From contig JAWGHR010000003.1 in the NCBI GenBank assembly GCA_032560695.1, positions 118,510 through 182,509 on the forward strand: a stretch of 64,000 bases of DNA, written 5' to 3'. Below, in pieces: positions 32,587-41,429 of this stretch (its first letter is position 1; every line of letters begins with the position of its first letter). The stretch comes from Peptoniphilus_A harei_B. GTDB lineage: Bacteria; Bacillota; Clostridia; Tissierellales; Peptoniphilaceae. The notes beneath the pieces are model-generated. The model made no database searches. It was not told where the DNA came from and worked only from the letters and a program-made list of their open reading frames with translations. The translations under genes and the position numbers were made by a program.

Positions 32587-34480
32587 TTTTTCTCCTCATT
32601 TGTTCTAAGTGAATAAGAAGGACGTTTATATCAGCAGGCGAAACCCCCGTAATTCTAGATGCTTGACCAATTGATTCTGGCCTAATATCAGATAACTTTT
32701 CTTTTGCTTCTATTCTCAGACCCTCTATAGACTTATAGTCTAGGTCTTTATTGAGCTTTTTGTTTTCAAGCTTTTTAAATTGCTTTATTTGGATTTCTTG
32801 CTTTTTAATATATCCTTCGTACTTTATTTCGATTTCAATATTTCTTATAACGTCGTCACGGACAAGAGGCCTATCAGGGTCAAAGACTGCTAGCTTCTTG
32901 TAATCAAGCTCTGGTCTCTTTATCATTTCATAAAGGCTAAAGGAGTTTTGAGTTTCAGTTGATCCAAGAGATTTCAAGATTTTGTTGTTTTCAGCTGTTG
33001 GGTTGATTTGGATTTTCTTGATTCTCTTTATTTCGTCCTCAATAGCCTTCTTCCTGTAAAGATATCCTTCATATCTTTCATCGTCTACAAGACCAATTTG
33101 TCTTCCTTTTTCTGTCAATCTCAAATCAGCATTATCTTGTCTAAGAGTTAACCTGTATTCAGCCCTTGAAGTCATCATCCTATAAGGTTCACGAGTTCCC
33201 TTAGTTACTAAGTCATCAATTAAAACCCCAATGTAAGCCTCAGACCTATCTAGGATAAAAGGATCCTTTCCTTGAACTTTTAGAGCAGCATTAATACCTG
33301 CAACAATGCCTTGAGCTCCAGCTTCTTCATAACCACTAGATCCATTGATTTGGCCTGCAAAGAAGAGGCCATCATAATCCATGTGTTCAAGACTTCTCTT
33401 TAAAAGAGTTGCATCAATTGCATCATATTCTATGGCATAGGCCGGCCTTAGAATCTTGCAGTTTTCCATCCCAATAATTTCCCTGTAAAACTCATGTTGA
33501 ACTTCAACAGGTAGGGAGGATGAAACACCTTGGATATACATCTCATCAGTGGTAAGTCCCTCTGGCTCAATGAATACTTGGTGAGAATCCCTATCTCCAA
33601 ACCTCATAACCTTGTCTTCTATAGATGGACAATATCTTGGTCCCTTTCCTTCAATATCTCCAAGAGCTAGGGCAGACCTTTCAATGTTGTTCCTTATAAT
33701 TTCGTGACACTTCTTAGTTGTGTAAGTTAAATAGCAGAGTTCTTGGTGGATATCATATTTTTTGTCTATATTTAGGAAGGAGAAGGGGATAATTTCCTCA
33801 TCGCCAGCTTGTTCTGTCATTACAGAAAAATCTATAGACTTTCTTAGGACTCTTGCAGGCGTACCAGTTTTAAGCCTTTGAAGTTCCATGCCAAAGTCTT
33901 CTTCCAAGCTTGAAGAAAGGTGGTTGGCAGGTCCAAAGCCAGAAGGTCCTGATGAAAAGTTAACTTCTCCCATAAAAATTCTTGCCCTAAGGTAGGTTCC
34001 ACTGCAGATTACAACAGCCTTAGTATTGTATTTTGAGCCATTTCTTGTGAGTACTCCCATAACTTTGTTGCCTTCTTTTAAGATTCTTATAGCCTCATCT
34101 TCTACAAGATAGAGATTTTCTTCATTTTCAAGAACCCTCTTCATCTCATCGTGATATTTTCTCTTGTCAGCTTGAACCCTAAGTGAGTGAACTGCAGGTC
34201 CCTTGGAAGTGTTGAGCATCTTAGATTGGATAAAGGTCTTGTCAATGTTTTTTGCCATTTCTCCGCCAAGAGCGTCAATTTCACGGACTAAGTGCCCCTT
34301 TCCAGTACCTCCAATATTTGGGTTACAGCTAAGTTGTGCAACTGAATCTAAATTTATACATAATAGGAGGGTCTTTGCACCAAGTCTTGCAGAGGCAAGG
34401 GCAGCTTCACTGCCGGCATGGCCTGCTCCAATTACTACTGTGTCAAAGTCTCCTGCTTCATAATATTTAACTTCTGACAT
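32576..34480 (-). CDS. mnmG: tRNA uridine-34 modification enzyme MnmG (GidA)
   Basis: FAD protein that, with MnmE, makes the carboxymethylaminomethyl modification at U34 of certain tRNAs. The N-terminal dinucleotide motif VIGAGHAGSEAALA, the conserved PNIGGTGKGHLVREIDALGG and the C-terminal helical domain (ITGVSPADINVLLIHLEQ) are all present. Length 634 is normal. It lies six bases after mnmE, its functional partner. Confidence 0.97.
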   Translation of the reverse strand: MSEVKYYEAGDFDTVVIGAGHAGSEAALASARLGAKTLLLCINLDSVAQLSCNPNIGGTGKGHLVREIDALGGEMAKNIDKTFIQSKMLNTSKGPAVHSLRVQADKRKYHDEMKRVLENEENLYLVEDEAIRILKEGNKVMGVLTRNGSKYNTKAVVICSGTYLRARIFMGEVNFSSGPSGFGPANHLSSSLEEDFGMELQRLKTGTPARVLRKSIDFSVMTEQAGDEEIIPFSFLNIDKKYDIHQELCYLTYTTKKCHEIIRNNIERSALALGDIEGKGPRYCPSIEDKVMRFGDRDSHQVFIEPEGLTTDEMYIQGVSSSLPVEVQHEFYREIIGMENCKILRPAYAIEYDAIDATLLKRSLEHMDYDGLFFAGQINGSSGYEEAGAQGIVAGINAALKVQGKDPFILDRSEAYIGVLIDDLVTKGTREPYRMMTSRAEYRLTLRQDNADLRLTEKGRQIGLVDDERYEGYLYRKKAIEDEIKRIKKIQINPTAENNKILKSLGSTETQNSFSLYEMIKRPELDYKKLAVFDPDRPLVRDDVIRNIEIEIKYEGYIKKQEIQIKQFKKLENKKLNKDLDYKSIEGLRIEAKEKLSDIRPESIGQASRITGVSPADINVLLIHLEQMRRKNVS

Positions 34481-34486
34481 CTTTAC

Positions 34487-35866
34487 CTACTTTCCTATAC
34501 AAAAATCAGAAAATACTCGATCTAAAATATCTTCTGTTGTAATTGTTCCTGTTATTTCAGAAATGTGACCTATGACATTTTCTAAGTCAACTTCGATTAA
34601 GTCTAAAAAGACCTTTTCCTTTAGGCTCTCATTTACCTCTAGAAGAGCTTTTTTAGCTTCCTTTAAGGCATTTATATGTCTTATATTGGAAAGTATTGAA
34701 TCAGAAGAGATTTGAAGTTCTCCATCAAAGAATAGGTCTATAATTAAGTTTTCTATCTTTTTAACTGACTCATTTTCCATTACTGAAAGTCTTAAATAAT
34801 CATCTTTGAAATATTTTTCAATTTCTTCATCAGAAATCTTTTGGTCCAAGTCGTCCTTATTTAAAATAGTGATGTGCTTCTTGTCCTTTATTAAATTTAA
34901 GATTTCCTCATCGTCCTTATCAAAGTCACGAGAAATATCAAAGATTGCAATAACAAGGTCAGCTTCCTTTAATTTTTCCCTTGCAATATTGACACCAATC
35001 TTTTCAACTTCGTCATCAGTTTCCCTGATTCCAGCTGTATCTGTGATCTTTAATAGGACCCCATCAAGGTTAATATAGTCTTCTATAATGTCCCTAGTCG
35101 TTCCAGCAATATCTGTAACTATGGCCCTGTCGTATTTTAAGAGACCATTTAGTAGGGAAGACTTGCCAACATTTGGCTTTCCAAGTATAACTGTGTTAAT
35201 TCCATCTCTTAGGAGCCTTGAGTTCTTTGAATTATCTAAGAGACTGTCCATCTTTTCTAGGATTTTGTCTGACCTTTCCATTAGGTCATGATAGGCAGCA
35301 TCCTCGATGTCCTCATCTGGGAAGTCGATGTTTGCTACGATTAGGGCCTGCATAGAAACAAGTTCGTCCTTTAGCTTATTTAAAACTTCACTTAAGGCTC
35401 CACTCAATTGATTTAGACCCATATCAAAGGATATATCAGTCTTTGCCTTAATCATGTCGATTACAGCTTCAGCTTGAGTTAAGTCAATTCTTCCATTTAA
35501 GAAGCCCCTCTTAGTAAATTCACCCTTTTCTGCAAGTCTTGCACCTTTGGATAAGATTAGGTTTAAAATCCTTTTTACAGATACAACACCACCGTGGCAG
35601 TGTACCTCAACGATGTCCTCTGCAGTATAGGAGTGAGGTCCCTTCATCTTAACAACTAAAACCTCGTCGATTAACTTGTCACCATCGGCTATATGACCGT
35701 ATAAAAACTTCCTATTTTCTGCCTCTGCCATCTTTTTCCCACTGGCAGAAACAAAAATTTCATCTATTATATTAACTGAATCATCGCCACTCATTCTAAC
35801 AATTGCAATACCGGCTTCACCGATTGCAGTTGAGATAGCAGCTATAGTATCATTTAAATTTGCCAT
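34487..35866 (-). CDS. mnmE: tRNA modification GTPase MnmE (TrmE)
   Basis: GTPase partner of MnmG. The N-terminal folate-binding domain begins DTIAAISTAIGEAGIAIVR. The embedded G domain has GKPNVGKSSLLN, DTAGIRE and NKDD. The C-terminus is the invariant FCIGK ending, with the catalytic Cys. Length 459 is normal. A TATAAT lies about 15 bp upstream, and the khpB terminator precedes it, so mnmE-mnmG-rsmG can be transcribed on their own. Confidence 0.97.
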   Translation of the reverse strand: MANLNDTIAAISTAIGEAGIAIVRMSGDDSVNIIDEIFVSASGKKMAEAENRKFLYGHIADGDKLIDEVLVVKMKGPHSYTAEDIVEVHCHGGVVSVKRILNLILSKGARLAEKGEFTKRGFLNGRIDLTQAEAVIDMIKAKTDISFDMGLNQLSGALSEVLNKLKDELVSMQALIVANIDFPDEDIEDAAYHDLMERSDKILEKMDSLLDNSKNSRLLRDGINTVILGKPNVGKSSLLNGLLKYDRAIVTDIAGTTRDIIEDYINLDGVLLKITDTAGIRETDDEVEKIGVNIAREKLKEADLVIAIFDISRDFDKDDEEILNLIKDKKHITILNKDDLDQKISDEEIEKYFKDDYLRLSVMENESVKKIENLIIDLFFDGELQISSDSILSNIRHINALKEAKKALLEVNESLKEKVFLDLIEVDLENVIGHISEITGTITTEDILDRVFSDFCIGK

Positions 35867-35910
35867 TTTATCATTCCTTTTAGATTATATTACTACAATT
35901 AGTTCAAATA

Positions 35911-35938
35911 AAAAAGAAGGCTTTTAAAATAAAGCCCT
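35911..35938 (-). terminator. Terminator after khpB
   Basis: Minus strand GGCTTT/AAAGCC stem with a short AT loop and a CTTTTTT-type tail, separating rpmH-khpB from mnmE-rsmG. Confidence 0.65.
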
Positions 35939-35943
35939 CTCTA

Positions 35944-36747
35944 TCAGTATTTTCTCTCTTTTTGAATTACTACTTTTCTAAAAGGATCCTTTCCTTCTGA
36001 ATGAGTAAGTACTCCTTCAAAATCTTGTAAAGCTGTGTGGATAATCTTTCTTTCATAAGAATTCATAGGTTCAAGCTTAATGGACCTACCAGTCTTTACT
36101 ACCTTGTTGGCCATTTTGCCAGCAAGACTTTCAAGAGTCTTCTTTCTCTTATCCCTGTAGCCACTAGAGTCAAGGTTGACCCTAATGTATCTAGAAGATT
36201 TTTTATTAACAATTAAGTTTAAAATATATTGGATGGAATCAAGAGTTACACCTCTTTTTCCAATTAAAATTCCAAGTCTATTTTCATCTCCATTGACATT
36301 TACATTTAGAGTATTATCTTCTAATTCCATTTCCACAATATTGTCAAGTTCAAGAGTTTCAAGGATTTTGCCTAAGAATTCTCTTGCAGCACCTAAGATT
36401 TCTTCATTTTCTTCATCAAGTGTCTTTACGGCTTCTTCCATACTAACTTCATCTGTGGAAATTTCTTCTTTTTCGAATTCAAGTTCATCATCAGTGTTGT
36501 GAACTACTTCTTGGCTCGTCTCTGGTTCAATTTCTTCATTAAATATTTCATTTAAGATGCTTTTTGTTTCGTCCACCTTAGGCCAAACCTTAACAGTGGC
36601 ATCCTTAGAACCAATGAGTCCTAAGAAACCCTTTTGACCTTCATCAAGGACTTCAATCTCAGCATTATCTCTTGTAATATTTAATTCGCTTAGAGCCTCT
36701 CTTACTGCTTCATCTACGGTTTTACCCGTTTTAATTACATAATTCAT
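35944..36747 (-). CDS. khpB: RNA-binding protein KhpB/Jag (SpoIIIJ-associated)
   Basis: RNA-binding regulator of cell elongation, usually working with KhpA. A Jag-N domain (about 1-50, VIKTGKTVDEAV...GFLGLIGSKDA) is followed by an acidic linker of about 60 residues, a KH domain with the GxxG loop IGKRGVTLD and an R3H domain (ERKIIHTALQ, RxxxH). The start overlaps yidC by one base (TAATG). Length 267 is on the long side because of the acidic linker. Confidence 0.93.
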   Translation of the reverse strand: MNYVIKTGKTVDEAVREALSELNITRDNAEIEVLDEGQKGFLGLIGSKDATVKVWPKVDETKSILNEIFNEEIEPETSQEVVHNTDDELEFEKEEISTDEVSMEEAVKTLDEENEEILGAAREFLGKILETLELDNIVEMELEDNTLNVNVNGDENRLGILIGKRGVTLDSIQYILNLIVNKKSSRYIRVNLDSSGYRDKRKKTLESLAGKMANKVVKTGRSIKLEPMNSYERKIIHTALQDFEGVLTHSEGKDPFRKVVIQKERKY

Positions 36748-37481
36748 TACTTGTCCTTAACCTCAACTTCTTCAATTTCATCTTCTACAATCTTATTAGT
36801 TATGAGCTGTTGACCTATTGAAAAAATATTGGAAACAGTCCAATAAATTACAAGTCCTGCTGCATATTTTCTTGCCATTGAAAAAATTAAAATTGGCATT
36901 ACAACCATCATAGTAGACATCATTGACTTAGCTTGATCAGCACCTGCTCCTTGAGTTGCAGGATTCTTAGTAGTAATAAAAGATACTAAGAAAGTCGTAG
37001 CTGCCGCTATAATAGGCATAATTAAAGTTTTGTCTGCATGATCAATATTCTCTATATAAAAGAAATTTTTGTTCATTGCTTCGTAAAAACCTGGATCTGT
37101 AAAAGCGAAGGTTTGCGGGTTCAAAAAGACCCTGTAAAAGGCAATTAAGACAACCATAGTAAGGATCATTGGAAGACATCCTCCAGCCATATTATAGTTG
37201 TTGTCCTTATAAAGTTTTTGTTGCTTTGCAGCCAAAGTTTGTGGGTCGTTTTTGTACTTCTTTTGAATTTTTACAAGCTCTGGTTGAAGTTTTGCCATTT
37301 TCTTTTGATTTTTCATTTGAGAAATATTTAGTGGCAAAATTAAAAGCTTAATAATAATTGTTGCAATTATAATTGAAAGTGCAAAAAATGAAATTGCAGC
37401 TGGTTCTTGTGGCATAACTGCTGCTAGTCCATCATAGATGAACTTGACAAAAGTACCAAGTATAGTACTAATTAATCGCAT
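36747..37481 (-). CDS. yidC: Membrane protein insertase YidC/Oxa1 (SpoIIIJ type)
   Basis: Inserts proteins into the membrane, alone or with Sec. It has about five membrane segments with a charged cytoplasmic loop (MKNQKKMAKLQPELVKIQKKY), and a C-terminal helix then an acidic tail. It has no lipobox, unlike B. subtilis SpoIIIJ. In the first membrane segment of the groove the usual Arg appears to be Lys (IIIKLLILPLN), a conservative change. It is between yidD and khpB, the standard order. Confidence 0.94.
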   Translation of the reverse strand: MRLISTILGTFVKFIYDGLAAVMPQEPAAISFFALSIIIATIIIKLLILPLNISQMKNQKKMAKLQPELVKIQKKYKNDPQTLAAKQQKLYKDNNYNMAGGCLPMILTMVVLIAFYRVFLNPQTFAFTDPGFYEAMNKNFFYIENIDHADKTLIMPIIAAATTFLVSFITTKNPATQGAGADQAKSMMSTMMVVMPILIFSMARKYAAGLVIYWTVSNIFSIGQQLITNKIVEDEIEEVEVKDK

Positions 37482-37498
37482 TAATAATTTCCTCCAAT

Positions 37499-37714
37499 TT
37501 AAATGAGAGGATCGTATCCGCCCTTGTGGAAGGGATTACATTTTAGGATTCTCCTTATAGTCAAATAAGTCCCCTTAAAAAATCCATACTTCTCATAGGC
37601 TTCATAACTGTATTGTGAACAAGTGGGTTCAAACCTGCAGTGCCTTCCTGGAAGAAGATAGGTTGAGATAAACCTTTGATAAAATCTTATTAAAAGCATA
37701 CAAATTTTACTCAT
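37499..37714 (-). CDS. yidD: Membrane insertion efficiency factor YidD
   Basis: Small (71 aa) amphipathic protein of the YidD family, with IRFYQRFISTYLLPGRHCRFEPTCSQYSYEAYEKYG including the conserved Cys pair and the HKGGYDP(L) end. Its start overlaps the rnpA stop by four bases, and yidC follows 17 bases later. Confidence 0.95.
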   Translation of the reverse strand: MSKICMLLIRFYQRFISTYLLPGRHCRFEPTCSQYSYEAYEKYGFFKGTYLTIRRILKCNPFHKGGYDPLI

Positions 37715-38046
37715 TTAACCATCTTCTTTTGTCTTTTTAAAACAGAAAAAAAAGAATTCTTAAAGTCCTTAAAGTCTGAATCACATGCATCCTTTTTTGC
37801 AACGAATACATAATCATATCCAGGCTTTATATTATGAGAATTCTCTCTTAAAAGGTGTTTTAATCTTCTTCTAACAAAATTTCTATTTACTGCGTTGCCA
37901 ACTTTTTTTGTGGCAGTTATACCAAACCTGGGATAATCCATCTTGTTTTTGGCAGTAAAAAGAGTGATGTATCTAGATCCAGAAATCTTCTTATTAGAAT
38001 AAACCCTTTGAAATTCACTATTCTTTTTTAAATAACAATCCTTCAT
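37711..38046 (-). CDS. rnpA: Ribonuclease P protein component
   Basis: Protein subunit that helps RNase P RNA mature tRNA 5' ends. The RNR motif is present as AVNRNFVRRRLKHLLREN, and FRIGITATKKVG-like strands (PRFGITATKKVGNA) precede it. Length 111 is normal. It starts eight bases after the rpmH stop. Confidence 0.95.
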   Translation of the reverse strand: MKDCYLKKNSEFQRVYSNKKISGSRYITLFTAKNKMDYPRFGITATKKVGNAVNRNFVRRRLKHLLRENSHNIKPGYDYVFVAKKDACDSDFKDFKNSFFSVLKRQKKMVK

Positions 38047-38054
38047 TATAAAAC

Positions 38055-38189
38055 CTAAGCTGAAAGTCTCTTTCTGCCCTTTCTTCTTCTTGCTTTAATT
38101 ACGGCTCTACCTGCTCTAGTTCTCATTCTTGCACGAAAACCGTGTTCTCTTTTTCTTTGTTTGTTTTTTGGTTGATAAGTTCTTTTCAA
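38055..38189 (-). CDS. rpmH: Ribosomal protein bL34
   Basis: 44-residue basic protein of the large ribosomal subunit: MKRTYQPKNKQRKR, then EHGFRARM, ending RKGRKRLSA, the nearly invariant bL34 sequence. The start is TTG (complement at 38187-38189), with GAGGTGAG just upstream. It is the first gene of the leftward origin operon. Confidence 0.96.
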   Translation of the reverse strand: MKRTYQPKNKQRKREHGFRARMRTRAGRAVIKARRRKGRKRLSA

Positions 38190-38215
38190 AATTCTCACCT
38201 CTTTCTATCCTTATC

Positions 38216-38244
38216 ATTTTATTTACAAATCCCAGTCTTGTCAA
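38216..38244 (-). promoter_or_regulatory. Promoter of rpmH-rnpA-yidD-yidC-khpB
   Basis: Minus strand TTGACA (complement at 38239-38244), 17-bp spacer, TAAAAT (complement at 38216-38221). Confidence 0.75.
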
Positions 38245-38325
38245 GTAATATAGTCAATTAAATGAAATTTTTAGCTGCAAAATATAAAAATTAAAAAATA
38301 ATAAAAATTCCCCAAAAAGCCTTCT

Positions 38326-38593
38326 TGTTGATAAGTCCCCTAGTATTTGTTAAAATATATGTGGATAATTGTGACTTATGTGTAGATAATAATAAAGCTG
38401 TTTATAAATAAAGTTATTAACAATCTGTTGATAAGATGTTGATAGTTTTATTTTTATTTTCTAAAAATTTGTAATTTACACTTTTTTTAAGCTAAGCTAT
38501 CAACATTTTCACCAAAGTTATAGTGTTTATATCTACTTATCCACAAACTTACTCACAATTGTATATAGAATTATAAACTGTTATTTATCAACA
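38326..38593. other. oriC: oriC, upstream part (DnaA-box cluster before dnaA)
   Basis: Gene-free AT-rich region between rpmH and dnaA. DnaA boxes are at 38326-38334, 38360-38368 (TTATCCACA on the minus strand), 38381-38389, 38426-38434, 38537-38545 (plus) and 38585-38593. One-mismatch boxes are at 38437-38445 and 38497-38505. The run 38446-38495 is nearly all A/T and is a candidate unwinding element. The boxes switch orientation across the AT-rich run: left ones read on minus, right ones on plus. Confidence 0.85.
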
Positions 38594-38621
38594 ATATAAA
38601 AATTGTTAATAAGGAGGAAAT

Positions 38622-39971
38622 ATGGACAAGGAACTTTCCACTATGTGGGAGTCTTTCTTAAAAGAACTTGAAAAAAAATCAATGTCTCAAGTTACATACT
38701 CCACTTGGTTTTCCAGAATGCTTCCAAAATCAATTGATTATGATGAAAAGAAAATTATCATAACAGTTCCATCGCCCTTTATTAGGGACTATCTCGTAAA
38801 TAACAAGAGGCATTTCGACCTTGTAGGCGAAGCCCTAAGAGAAATTACGGGAATTGATTTTGATATAAGCATAATTTCAGAAGACGAAGCAACAGATCAG
38901 AACCCTGCAGGCCTTATAAATAAGAACTTTTTAAGCATCTCAAGGTTAAATCCAAAGTATACCTTTGAAACCTTTGTAGTGGGCAAAAGCAACGAATTCG
39001 CCCATGCAGCAGCTCTGGCAGTCTCTGAAAACTACGAAAATCCGCAAAATGCCTTTTCAAATCCCCTCTTCATCTATGGAGGAGTAGGACTTGGAAAAAC
39101 CCATTTAATGCATGCAATTGGACATTTTGTACTAGAACAAGATCCTACTAAGAAGATTTTATACGTGACAAGTGAGCAATTTACCAACGAGCTCATAAAT
39201 TCAATCCAAACGAATAAGAATGAAGAATTTAGAAACAAATACAGGAAGGTTGACCTTCTACTAATTGACGATATCCAGTTTATAGCTGATAAGGACAGGA
39301 CTCAGGAAGAATTTTTCCATACCTTTAATGAGCTCCACGAACAAAACAAGCAAATTGTCCTAACATCTGATAAACCACCAAAGGATATTAAAAGCCTTGA
39401 AGAAAGGCTTATTTCTAGGTTTGCCTGGGGTCTTGTAGTAGATATTGGACCACCAGATCTTGAAACTAGGATTGCAATTTTAAGAAAAAAGGCAGATTCT
39501 GAAGGCTTTGAGGTATCTCAAGAGGTAATGACCTTTATTGCAGAAAATGTAAGGAGTAACATTAGGGAGCTAGAAGGGGCATTATCACGGGTTATGGCCT
39601 ATTCTAAGCTTACAGATTCAGATATTTCCGTTGAATCTGCTGCCATAGTCCTTAGGGATATCTACGAAACTAAGGCAAAAAAACAAATTACTGCAGAGTA
39701 CATTAAATCTGAAGTTGCTAAAAAATACGGACTAAATCTTGATGATTTAAATTCTAGAAAAAGGACCAAGGCTATAGCCTATCCAAGACAAATAGCCATG
39801 TATATAACAAGAGAACTAACTGATCTTAGCCTTCCTAAAATAGGAGATGTTTTTGGAGGCCGTGACCACTCCACTGTTATTCATGCCTACGATAAAATAA
39901 GCAAGGATTTAGAAGAGGATCCTATATTTAAAATTGAGATTACTAATTTAATAAAAGAGATAAAATCTTAG
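38622..39971 (+). CDS. dnaA: Chromosomal replication initiator DnaA
   Basis: AAA+ initiator that binds DnaA boxes and opens oriC. Domain I is about 1-90 with WFSRMLPKSID, the linker is short, and the AAA+ domain has Walker A GGVGLGKTHLMH and Walker B LLIDDIQF. The C-terminal box-binding domain carries the signature GGRDHSTVIHAYDKI. Length 449 is normal. AAGGAGG lies upstream of the ATG. It is flanked by DnaA boxes on both sides, so autoregulation is expected. Confidence 0.98.
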   Translation: MDKELSTMWESFLKELEKKSMSQVTYSTWFSRMLPKSIDYDEKKIIITVPSPFIRDYLVNNKRHFDLVGEALREITGIDFDISIISEDEATDQNPAGLINKNFLSISRLNPKYTFETFVVGKSNEFAHAAALAVSENYENPQNAFSNPLFIYGGVGLGKTHLMHAIGHFVLEQDPTKKILYVTSEQFTNELINSIQTNKNEEFRNKYRKVDLLLIDDIQFIADKDRTQEEFFHTFNELHEQNKQIVLTSDKPPKDIKSLEERLISRFAWGLVVDIGPPDLETRIAILRKKADSEGFEVSQEVMTFIAENVRSNIRELEGALSRVMAYSKLTDSDISVESAAIVLRDIYETKAKKQITAEYIKSEVAKKYGLNLDDLNSRKRTKAIAYPRQIAMYITRELTDLSLPKIGDVFGGRDHSTVIHAYDKISKDLEEDPIFKIEITNLIKEIKS

Positions 39972-39972
39972 T

Positions 39973-40071
39973 TGTTGATAAGTTTTTATAAGTGGCAATC
40001 TTATCCACAACTTATCAAGAATAAATTTTATTGAAACTCATAAGTTTAGGGAACTTATTAACAAATCCACA
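39973..40071. other. oriC, downstream part (DnaA boxes in dnaA-dnaN spacer)
   Basis: Boxes TGTTGATAA (39973-39981) and TTATCCACA (40001-40009), with one-mismatch boxes at 40012-40020 and 40055-40063. As in B. subtilis, the origin seems to be in two parts on either side of dnaA. Confidence 0.7.
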
Positions 40072-40119
40072 GGCCCTACTGCTATTACTAATTAATATAC
40101 TATTTTCTAGGAGGAAAAA

Positions 40120-41214
40120 ATGCTAATAAAGGTTAACAGAAAAGAACTGACAAAACATATTTCCATAGTTCAAAAAGCAATTTCTCAAAGAACAACTATG
40201 CAAATACTTGAAGGTATAAAAATATCAGCTAAAAATAACACCTTAACTCTTACTGCAACTGACACAGAAATAAGCATAAAGACTGAGCTTAATGCCATTG
40301 TTGAAAGAGAAGGCGAAATAGTAATAAATTCAAGACTATTTGGAGACATTATAAGAAAACTTGAAAATGACATTATAAATATAAATGTAGAAAATTACAT
40401 GATGAACCTCAAATGTGGGGATTCAATATTTAACTTATCCACACAAAAGGCTGATGAATATCCTGATTTACCAAAGGTAGAAGAAAATATTTCTATAGAT
40501 ATATCTGCTAAAGACTTAAAAAACATTGTAAAAAAGACTACTTTTGCAGTTTCCAATGACGAATCCAGAATTGTCTTTACAGGTGTCCTAATGGATATAA
40601 AGAAAAACTACATTAACTTTGTTGCACTAGATGGTTTTAGGATGGCGATACAAAGACTTGAAAAGGAAACTGGAATAGAAAATTCTATTATTATCCCTTC
40701 AAGATCCTTAAATGAACTTGTAAAGATTATTGATGATGAAGAAGATCTTAAATTAAATATTTCAAGAAATAATATTGTCTTTAACTTCAATAACACTGTA
40801 TTTTATTCAACTTTACTAAGTGGGGATTTCTTTAGTTACAGTGCTCTTTTAAGAGATGAGCACAAGATTTCTACATCTGTATCAAAAAGAGAATTCCAAC
40901 TTGCAGTGGAAAGGGCATCTCTTCTTGCAAGAGAAGACAGGGCCAACCTAATAAAATTAAATGTTAAGGAAAATTACATTGATATAAAGAGTAATTCCGA
41001 AATTGGAGATGTTTTTGAAAAAGTTAAGACATCAGAACACAATGAAAGTTTAGATATTGCTTTTAATTCAAGATATATTTTAGATGGGGTTAAGATCCTA
41101 GAATCAGAAGAAATTGTCCTTAATTTCACTGACTCAGTAAACCCTCTAATTATTACAGAAGCAGAAAATGATTCCTATATATATCTTGTATTACCAGTAA
41201 GACTTGCGGGGTAA
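40120..41214 (+). CDS. dnaN: DNA polymerase III beta sliding clamp
   Basis: Ring-shaped processivity clamp. Three repeated clamp domains span 364 residues. Family marks include the N-terminal KELTKHISIVQKAIS, TATDTEISIKTEL and the C-terminal end YLVLPVRL. It starts a tight run with yaaA (two-base gap) and recF. Confidence 0.97.
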   Translation: MLIKVNRKELTKHISIVQKAISQRTTMQILEGIKISAKNNTLTLTATDTEISIKTELNAIVEREGEIVINSRLFGDIIRKLENDIININVENYMMNLKCGDSIFNLSTQKADEYPDLPKVEENISIDISAKDLKNIVKKTTFAVSNDESRIVFTGVLMDIKKNYINFVALDGFRMAIQRLEKETGIENSIIIPSRSLNELVKIIDDEEDLKLNISRNNIVFNFNNTVFYSTLLSGDFFSYSALLRDEHKISTSVSKREFQLAVERASLLAREDRANLIKLNVKENYIDIKSNSEIGDVFEKVKTSEHNESLDIAFNSRYILDGVKILESEEIVLNFTDSVNPLIITEAENDSYIYLVLPVRLAG

Positions 41215-41216
41215 TT

Positions 41217-41429
41217 ATGGAAACTATAAAAATAAACACTGAGTTTATAAAATTAGACTCTTTTCTTAAGCTAACAAACCTATGTGAATCAGGTGGTCTT
41301 GCCAAGACACTAATTCAAGAAGGGGAAGTTATGGTTAATGGAGAAGTGGAAACTAGGAGAGGAAAAAAATTATATAAGGGAGATAAAATTTCTTTCCAAG
41401 GAAATGACTTTATAATTGGTGAAAAATGA
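41217..41429 (+). CDS. yaaA: S4-domain RNA-binding protein YaaA (RlbA)
   Basis: 70-residue S4-like RNA-binding protein always found between dnaN and recF in Firmicutes, probably acting in ribosome assembly. FIKLDSFLKLTNLCESGGLAK and GEVMVNGEVETRRGKKLYKGD are typical. It overlaps recF by four bases. Confidence 0.93.
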   Translation: METIKINTEFIKLDSFLKLTNLCESGGLAKTLIQEGEVMVNGEVETRRGKKLYKGDKISFQGNDFIIGEK

